NCBI RefSeq assembly: GCF_002086515.1
Contig: NZ_MVHH01000001.1
Coordinates: 248,001 to 312,000 of the forward strand
Direction of reading: 5' to 3'
From: Mycolicibacter arupensis
Lineage (GTDB): Bacteria; Actinomycetota; Actinomycetes; Mycobacteriales; Mycobacteriaceae
Length of the DNA stretch: 64,000 nucleotides
In this document: one piece after another, positions 58,450-64,000 of the stretch
Numbering within the stretch: the first letter of the stretch is position 1
Layout of the letters: each line of letters starts with the position of its first letter
The notes under the pieces: generated by a model
Told to the model about the DNA's origin: nothing
Database searches by the model: none
Seen by the model: the letters and a program-made list of their open reading frames with translations, nothing else
Position numbers and translations under genes: made by a program

Positions 58450-60627
58450 TTGAGTGGAAACGCCACCCGCTTGCAGGCGATTGCGCAAGTCGAGGCCCAA
58501 GTGCCCCCCGCTATCAGCTTTGACCCTGCAGAGGCCCCGGGTGAGATCTTCGGCGCCAACGTGTTCACCAAGGCGGAGATGCGCTCCCGACTCCCTAAGG
58601 CGACCTACAAATCGGTGGTAGCGACCATCGAAAAGGGCGCCAAGCTGGATCCGACGGTGGCCGACGCGGTTGCCGCTGTGATGAAGGACTGGGCGATGGA
58701 GAAGGGCGCGACCCACTACGCGCACGTCTTCTACCCGATGACCGGGCTGACCGCAGAGAAGCACGACAGCTTCCTCGAGCCGGTTTCGGACGGACAGGCG
58801 CTGGCTGAGTTCGCCGGAAAGACCCTGACCCAGGGCGAGCCTGACGCATCCAGCTTCCCGTCCGGAGGCCTGCGCTCGACGTTCGAGGCCCGCGGCTACA
58901 CCGGGTGGGACGTGACCAGCCCCGCCTACATTCTGGAGAACCCCAACGGCAACACCCTGTGCATCCCCACGGTGTTCGTGTCGATGACCGGTGAGGCTCT
59001 GGACTACAAGACTCCCCTGCTGCGCAGCCAACAGGCCATGGGTGTGCACGCCGAGCGCATTCTGAAACTCTTCGGGCACAAAGACCTGGAGAAGGTGGTT
59101 TCGTTCTGCGGCCCCGAGCAGGAGTACTTCCTGGTCGACCGGCACTTCTTCCTGGCTCGGCCCGACTTGATCAACGCCGGACGCACCCTGTTCGGCGCCA
59201 AGCCACCCAAGGGGCAGGAGTTCGATGACCACTACTTCGGGGCGATCCCCGAGCGGGTGCTGGGCTTCATGATGGACACCGAGCGGGAGCTGTTCAAGCT
59301 CGGCATTCCGGCCAAGACTCGCCACAACGAGGTTGCCCCGGCTCAGTTCGAGGTGGCCCCGATGTTCGAGCGGGCCAACATCGCCTCAGACCACCAGCAG
59401 TTGCTGATGACCGTGTTCAAGACCATCGCCAAGAAGCACGGCATGGAATGCCTGTTCCACGAGAAGCCCTTCGCGGGGGTGAATGGCTCCGGAAAGCACG
59501 TCAACTTCTCGGTGGGCAATGCCGAATTGGGTTCGCTGCTGGTGCCGGGTGACACTCCGCACGAGAACGCCCAGTTCCTGGTGTTCTGCGCGGCGGTCAT
59601 CCGCGCCGTGCACAAGTTCGGCGGGCTGTTGCGTGTTTCGGTGGCCTCGGCCACCAACGACCACCGGCTGGGCGCCAATGAGGCGCCGCCGGCGATCATC
59701 TCGATCTTCCTCGGCGATCAGCTCGCGGATGTCTTCGAGCAGATCGCCAAGGGCGCTGCGACGTCCTCCAAAGGCAAAGGCAGCATGATCATCGGCGTCG
59801 ACACGCTGCCGGAGCTGCCCACCGACCCGGGCGACCGCAACCGCACCAGCCCCTTTGCCTTTACCGGCAACCGATTCGAGTTCCGGGCACCCGGCTCCGG
59901 TCAGACCGTCGCCGTCCCGATGATCGTCCTGAACACCATCATGGCCGACTCGTTCGACTACATGGCCACCATCCTGGAGAAGGCGGTGGCCGATGGCGAA
60001 GAGTTCGACACCGCAGTGCAGAAGCTGCTGACGGACGTCATCACCGAACACGGGGCGGTGGTCTTCAACGGTGACGGTTACTCGGAGAACTGGCAGGCCG
60101 AGGCCGCCACGCGCGGGCTGCTGAACCTCAAGACCACGTTGGACGCCATCCCGGAGCTGATCAAGCCCGAGGCGGTAGAGGTCTTCGAGAAGTACGGCGT
60201 GTTCAACGAGCGCGAACTGCACAGCCGCTACGAGGTGCGGCTGGAACAGTACGCGCTGACCATCGGGGTGGAGGCCAAGCTCGCTTTGGAGCTCGGCTCA
60301 ACCACCATCCTGCCGGCCGCGATCCGCTACCAAACCGAGCTCGCGCAGAACGTCGCGGCATTGACCGCAGCCGGTGTGACACCGAGTCTGACGCTTCTGC
60401 AGAACATCTCGGAGCCGATCAGCGCGCTCATCGAGGCCCTGGACACCTTGAAGAAGGCGCTGTCAGATCACTCGGCGCAGTCCGCGCTCGATGAGGCCAA
60501 GCACGCCCAAGAGGCGCTGTTGCCGGCCATGGATGCCGTCCGGGCCGCCGCCGACCAGTTGGAGGGTGTGGTGGCCGATGACCTGTGGCCGCTGCCGACC
60601 TATCAGGAGATGCTCTACATCCTCTGA
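58450..60627 (+). CDS. Type III glutamine synthetase
   Basis: GSIII/GlnN-type glutamine synthetase of 725 residues, much larger than GSI. Family markers: [61 protein letters not shown], and [26 protein letters not shown] prefer the TTG at 58450 ([11 protein letters not shown]), because a GGAAGGAAG ribosome site lies just upstream; an ATG at 58408 would add 14 residues without an evident ribosome site. Most studied mycobacterial nitrogen metabolism uses GSI enzymes, so this is an additional or alternative one. A strong terminator follows. Confidence 0.9.
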   Translation: MSGNATRLQAIAQVEAQVPPAISFDPAEAPGEIFGANVFTKAEMRSRLPKATYKSVVATIEKGAKLDPTVADAVAAVMKDWAMEKGATHYAHVFYPMTGLTAEKHDSFLEPVSDGQALAEFAGKTLTQGEPDASSFPSGGLRSTFEARGYTGWDVTSPAYILENPNGNTLCIPTVFVSMTGEALDYKTPLLRSQQAMGVHAERILKLFGHKDLEKVVSFCGPEQEYFLVDRHFFLARPDLINAGRTLFGAKPPKGQEFDDHYFGAIPERVLGFMMDTERELFKLGIPAKTRHNEVAPAQFEVAPMFERANIASDHQQLLMTVFKTIAKKHGMECLFHEKPFAGVNGSGKHVNFSVGNAELGSLLVPGDTPHENAQFLVFCAAVIRAVHKFGGLLRVSVASATNDHRLGANEAPPAIISIFLGDQLADVFEQIAKGAATSSKGKGSMIIGVDTLPELPTDPGDRNRTSPFAFTGNRFEFRAPGSGQTVAVPMIVLNTIMADSFDYMATILEKAVADGEEFDTAVQKLLTDVITEHGAVVFNGDGYSENWQAEAATRGLLNLKTTLDAIPELIKPEAVEVFEKYGVFNERELHSRYEVRLEQYALTIGVEAKLALELGSTTILPAAIRYQTELAQNVAALTAAGVTPSLTLLQNISEPISALIEALDTLKKALSDHSAQSALDEAKHAQEALLPAMDAVRAAADQLEGVVADDLWPLPTYQEMLYIL

Positions 60628-60651
60628 TTCAGCGGGGAATGGTCAGATTCT

Positions 60652-60693
60652 CGCCTGGGGTGGGTCTCCTCTAAGAGAGACGCACCCCAGGCG
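60652..60693 (+). terminator. Terminator hairpin after the glutamine synthetase
   Basis: 17-bp stem with a single mismatch (60652-60668 with 60677-60693; CGCCTGGGGTG...CACCCCAGGCG) and an eight-base loop. It lies 24 bp after the stop codon and before a convergent gene. Confidence 0.85.
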
Positions 60694-60701
60694 GAGTCAT
60701 T

Positions 60702-61127
60702 TCAGGACGTGCTCCTGACCAGCTCGATGACCGGGATGACCCGTTCGGTGCGCTCCCGATAGGCGGCAAAACCCGGGTAGTGCTGCTCCTGAATGCCGTA
60801 CAGCCGGTCGTGTTCGTCGCCGGTGATCTCGGTGGCCGTCACCGCAAAGGCGTCGGTGCCCAGTTCCACCGTCGCCGAGGGATTCGCCCGCAGGTTGTAG
60901 TACCAGCTCGGATGGCTGTCCTTGCCCTCGTTGGAGGCGAACACGATGATCCGCTCGCCCTCGGGCAGATACATCATCGGGCTGGTGCGTGGTTGCCCCG
61001 ACTTGGCCCCGATTGTGGTCAGCAGCAGCACCGGTGCGCCCTCGAACCGTCCACCCAGCTTTCCACCGCTGGCACGGAACTCCGCGATGTTACGGGCGTT
61101 GAACTCCAGGGTTCGTTGCGCGTCCAC
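60702..61127 (-). CDS. Deazaflavin(F420)-dependent nitroreductase-family protein
   Basis: 141-residue split-barrel protein of the Ddn/FDOR-A family. The LLLTTIGAKSGQPRTSPMMY segment (beta strands with the F420-phosphate loop), the SNEGKDSHPSWYYNLRANP motif and a Tyr-rich C-terminus are characteristic. Probably uses reduced F420, or binds lipids/quinones in this family. GTG start at 61127 has an AAGGAG site ten bases upstream, rejecting a longer frame into the neighbour. Preceded by a monooxygenase-like gene in the same direction. Confidence 0.88.
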   Translation of the reverse strand: MDAQRTLEFNARNIAEFRASGGKLGGRFEGAPVLLLTTIGAKSGQPRTSPMMYLPEGERIIVFASNEGKDSHPSWYYNLRANPSATVELGTDAFAVTATEITGDEHDRLYGIQEQHYPGFAAYRERTERVIPVIELVRSTS

Positions 61128-61141
61128 GGGCGACCATCTCC

Positions 61142-61432
61142 TTAGCCGATACCGACGAAATGCTCGATCACCGGAGGTGATTCGTAGAAGGGGTGCAACA
61201 ACGCACGCCACTGCTCGAATTCCGGCGACTTCCGGAAACCCTCGGTGTGCGCCTCAATGTTCTCCCACTGCACCAGCAGCAGGTACAGATTCGGCGACTC
61301 GACCGACCGGGACATCGAAATCCCGAGGAATCCGGGCGCAGCGGCGATCAACGGGCGCGCCGTGGCGAACGCTGCTTCGAAATCGGCCTCGCTGCCGGGC
61401 CGGATGGGCAGTACTCCATGTTCCACAATCAC
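61142..61432 (-). CDS. Antibiotic biosynthesis monooxygenase (ABM)-family protein
   Basis: 96-residue ferredoxin-like single-domain protein: HGVLPIRPGSEADFEAAFATARPLIAAAPGFLG...VQWENIEAHTEGFRKSPEFEQWRALLHPFY, the ABM/DUF1330-type pattern. Such proteins are small cofactor-less oxygenases or haem-degrading-like dimers; no specific substrate is evident. GTG start at 61432 (VIVEHGVLP). Probably an operon with the F420-type gene. Confidence 0.83.
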   Translation of the reverse strand: MIVEHGVLPIRPGSEADFEAAFATARPLIAAAPGFLGISMSRSVESPNLYLLLVQWENIEAHTEGFRKSPEFEQWRALLHPFYESPPVIEHFVGIG

Positions 61433-61540
61433 GCCTGCCAGTCTGCCCGACCGCGGGCGCCTGCGATTACCGCCCAAAGACCCTTGTCGGTCATGAGGCG
61501 ACGCCCCTAGGTTAACCGCAACCGAAAGACACAGATACTT

Positions 61541-62002
61541 GTGGAGGTGGTGGTCATGGGCGCGCTCGCGGCGGCGGTCGTCTTTACCTGGCTGGGCATG
61601 GTGCTGGCGATCTCGTTCTTAGAAGCGCCCCTGAAGTTCCGGGCACCCGGGATTACCCTGCCGCTGGGCCTGGGCATTGGCCGTCTGGTGTTTCGGGCCC
61701 TCAACGCGGTGGAGATCGTGCTGGCGAGTGTGGTCGTGTTCGCGGTCGCCGCCGAGCCCACCGGCCGGCTGGCGCTGGCCGGGGTCTGTGCCGCGGTGGC
61801 GGTACTGGCCGCCCAGCTGCTGGCCGTCCGTCCCCGGCTGACCCGACGCTCGGACGCGGTACTGGCCGCGCAGACCGACCCCGCGGGCGGATTCATCGAA
61901 CGCTCCCGCGCCCACTACGCCTACGCGGGGCTGGAGGTGGTCAAGGTCGTCGCACTAGTGGTCGCCGGCGTCACGCTGCAGCTGGCCCTGGTCAGCGGCT
62001 AA
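61541..62002 (+). CDS. Four-helix membrane protein of unknown function
   Basis: 153 residues with about four hydrophobic segments. A short conserved-looking APLKFRAPGITLPLGLGIGRLVFRALN stretch follows helix 1, and a charged loop (VRPRLTRRSDAVLAAQ) lies before helix 4. The arrangement recalls DUF4149/TMEM205-like proteins, but I do not recognise the family with certainty. GTG start at 61541; ATG five codons later is possible. The 3' end overlaps the opposing cobK by 48 bases. Confidence 0.6.
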   Translation: MEVVVMGALAAAVVFTWLGMVLAISFLEAPLKFRAPGITLPLGLGIGRLVFRALNAVEIVLASVVVFAVAAEPTGRLALAGVCAAVAVLAAQLLAVRPRLTRRSDAVLAAQTDPAGGFIERSRAHYAYAGLEVVKVVALVVAGVTLQLALVSG

Positions 62003-62722
62003 CACCCAGGACACCGCCCGCTCGACGTCGTAGACCGCGGGCACACCCGTCGGCCGGGTCGGGCGGCGCACGATCACCACCGGCAATCCGAGCTGCTCGG
62101 CGGCCAGCATCTTCGGCCAGGTGTAGTCACCACCGGAGTCCTTGGTGACCACCACATCGGCGCGGTGATCACGCAACAGCGTGAGCTCGCCGGGCAGCGC
62201 GTAGGGCCCACGGTCCCGGACCACCGACCAACGCGGCGGCAGGCTGATCGCGGGCGGCTCCACGACCCGCGCCAACACCGCCGCATCGGCCAACGCCGGC
62301 AGATAGGCCGCCAACTGTTGGCGGCCGATGGTCAGCACCGGCCGACCCCCCAACCGAGCTGCGAGCCGCGCGGCGTGGGCGTGCGAGTCGGCCCAGTGCC
62401 AGGCCTGGCCGGCGCGCTGCACCCAGCCGGGCCGTTCCAGCCGCAGCAGGGGCCGGCCGGCCGCCACACACGCCGCGGCCGCGTTGGCCGACATCGTGGT
62501 CGCAAACGGATGAGTGGCGTCCACGACGGCGTCGTAGTCGGCCAACGCCGCCCGCAGACCCTCGATGCCGCCGAAGCCGCCCACCCGAACCTGCCCGGCC
62601 GGCAGCCGCGGATCGGCGACCCGCCCGGCCAGTGAGGTCGTGACAGCGACACCCGCAGCGACCAGTTGATCGGCCAGTGCTCGAGCCTCGGCGGTACCGC
62701 CGAGCAGCAGGAGGCGCGTCAC
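61955..62722 (-). CDS. cobK: Precorrin-6A reductase
   Basis: NADPH-dependent reductase of the aerobic cobalamin route, 255 residues. N-terminal LLLGGTAEARALADQL, central DATHPFATTMSANAAAACVAAGRPLLRLERPGW, and C-terminal VTKDSGGDYTWPKMLAAEQLGLPVVIVRRP are characteristic. GTG start overlaps the upstream cobQ stop (GTGA). Rv2070c homologue. Its C-terminal tail runs 48 bases into the convergent membrane-protein gene. Confidence 0.94.
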   Translation of the reverse strand: MTRLLLLGGTAEARALADQLVAAGVAVTTSLAGRVADPRLPAGQVRVGGFGGIEGLRAALADYDAVVDATHPFATTMSANAAAACVAAGRPLLRLERPGWVQRAGQAWHWADSHAHAARLAARLGGRPVLTIGRQQLAAYLPALADAAVLARVVEPPAISLPPRWSVVRDRGPYALPGELTLLRDHRADVVVTKDSGGDYTWPKMLAAEQLGLPVVIVRRPTRPTGVPAVYDVERAVSWVLAADQGQLQRDAGDH

Positions 62723-64000
62723 GGCGCCCCCGGCGCCAAGAACGGCAGCCCGGGCGGCGCACCGCCCAAGGCCAGCTCCAGCAGTGCCTCGACGTCCAGA
62801 TGCTCTTCGACCAGGTCGCCGAGCAGGTCCAGCCGGCGCTCCCGGGCCGCGGGAAAAGAGACCGTCGATGCCGCAAGCCCCAACGTCTCGGCCAGGAACG
62901 CCGCACGCCATGCGTCGACCTCCAGGCACCCGTGCCGCATGGTGCCGAAGACCTGACCGGTGCGGACACTGCCGGGAAACGCCGCATCGGCCCCTGCCGC
63001 TGGGCCGTGTGTGATCCGGCCGTGGTGGATCTCGTAGCCGCCGTCGGACAACCGCAGGACTTTGTCTGCGGTAAAACGGGTTTCGACGTCGAGCAGGCCC
63101 AGACCGGCCACCTCGGCGGGCGCGCCCTCGATGCCGTCGGGGTCGCGGATCTTCTTTCCCAGCATCTGGAAACCCCCGCAGATCCCCAACACCGGTTTGC
63201 CCGCGGCGACGTGCGCGGCGATCGCCGCATCGATGCCACGCGAACGAAGCCAGCCCAGATCGTGAATCGTGGCGCGAGTTCCCGGCAGCACCACCAGATC
63301 GGCGTCGGACACCCCACGCGGGTCGGCGGCGAACACCACATCCAGGTCGGGTTCCAGGCCCAGCGCATCGAGGTCGGTGAAATTGCTGATCCGGGGCAGC
63401 CGGATCACCGCGACCCGCCGTGCCCCGGTGCGCACAGATCGTCGCCCGTCCAGATCGAGTGCGTCCTCGGAGTCCAGCCACAGCTCCGGGTGCCACGGCA
63501 AGGTGCCGAAGACTCGCCGGCCGGTGAGGCGCTCCAGATCGGCCAGGCCCGGCTGCAACAACCGCAACTGCCCGCGGAACTTGTTCACGATGAATCCCGC
63601 GACCAGCGCCTGATCCTCCGGCGAGAGCAGCGCGACGGTGCCGAAGAAGGCCGCGAACACTCCGCCCCGGTCCACATCGCCGACCACCACCGTGGGCAGG
63701 CCGGCGTGGCGCGCCAAGCCCATGTTCACGTAGTCACCGGGGCGCAGGTTGATCTCGGTGGGGCTGCCCGCCCCTTCGGCGACGATCACCTCATAGCGTC
63801 CCGCGAGATCGTCATAGGCACTGTGCGCGGCCGCTGCCAACTCAGCGCGGCCATGCATCCAGTTCGACGACGACAGGGTGCCCCACGGCCGGCCCATGAG
63901 CACCACGTGACTCTGCTGGTCGCTGCCGGGTTTCAGCAGCACCGGGTTCATCGCGGGTTCCGGCGTGGCGCGCGCGGCGAGGGCCTGAATCCACTGCGCC
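62719..64000 (-). CDS. cobQ: Adenosylcobyric acid synthase CobQ (5' end outside window)
   Basis: Amidates the b, d, e and g side chains of adenosylcobyrinic acid a,c-diamide. The window holds about 427 residues; the reading frame continues through the window edge ([24 protein letters not shown]), so the Met at 63951 is internal. Visible blocks are [34 protein letters not shown], and the glutamine amidotransferase domain with the cysteine in [12 protein letters not shown]. Upstream of cobK in the same operon. Homologue of M. tuberculosis cobQ1. Confidence 0.94.
   Translation of the reverse strand, partial: [426 protein letters not shown]

Noticed and set aside
61955-63496. One 513-residue protein covering cobK and part of cobQ
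   Set aside because: The upstream part is an out-of-frame shadow of cobQ; CobK homology begins exactly at the GTG at 62722 that overlaps the cobQ stop.

Overview
The window is high-GC actinobacterial DNA from a mycobacterium. Gene order follows the Mycobacterium tuberculosis Rv3296-Rv3337 segment: lhr, nei, RluA-type synthase, glpD, lpdA, Rv3304, amiA1, deoD, pmmB, upp, Rv3311, add, deoA, cdd, sdhCDAB, sigJ, dacB, sugI, nagA, yhjD, trpS. Mycobacterial hallmarks include two secreted PE-PPE-domain hydrolases, a carboxylic acid reductase and a Ddn-like F420-type protein. I cannot name the species; a non-tuberculous mycobacterium is the safe reading.

Layout. 1-9.6 kb: DNA repair (Lhr helicase and Nei glycosylase), a Gly-rich repeat lipoprotein, pseudouridine synthase, NhaA and GlpD. 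9.7-19.3 kb: LpdA, amidohydrolase, purine nucleoside phosphorylase, a tandem pair of GT-C-type membrane glycosyltransferases, phosphomannomutase and Upp. 19.3-24.6 kb: two secreted PE-PPE hydrolases, the Rv3311-like protein and an LGFP lipoprotein. 24.7-31.3 kb: nucleoside salvage (add, deoA, cdd) diverging from the succinate dehydrogenase operon. 31.3-45.4 kb: carboxylic acid reductase, a steroid-5-alpha-reductase-like protein, an AhpD-like protein with its probable ECF41 sigma factor, cell-wall and amino-sugar genes, and trpS.

46.4-58.3 kb and 62-64 kb form a cobalamin block: cobG (short), cobH, cobIJ, cobM, cobL, a cobalamin riboswitch, a chelatase-like ChlI/ChlD fusion, cobO, a CobB-CobC fusion, cobD, then cobK and cobQ (cut by the window end). 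A type III glutamine synthetase and three small genes interrupt it. In M. tuberculosis homologues of these genes lie at several separate loci. CobF and CobN are not in the window.

Most notable observations: (1) a TGTCACA-N16-CGTC sequence, the reported ECF41 promoter consensus, immediately before the AhpD-like gene next to the ECF41 sigma gene, with the start codon at the predicted transcription start; (2) a CobG that ends before its 4Fe-4S/sirohaem domain although the operon is otherwise intact; (3) an in-frame CobB-CobC fusion; (4) the same inverted-repeat arms at two loci 28 kb apart, enclosing unrelated spacers; (5) signs of gene conversion between the twin glycosyltransferases; (6) an SdhB with a cysteine-rich N-terminal extension. 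No rRNA, tRNA, CRISPR array, prophage or transposase was seen.
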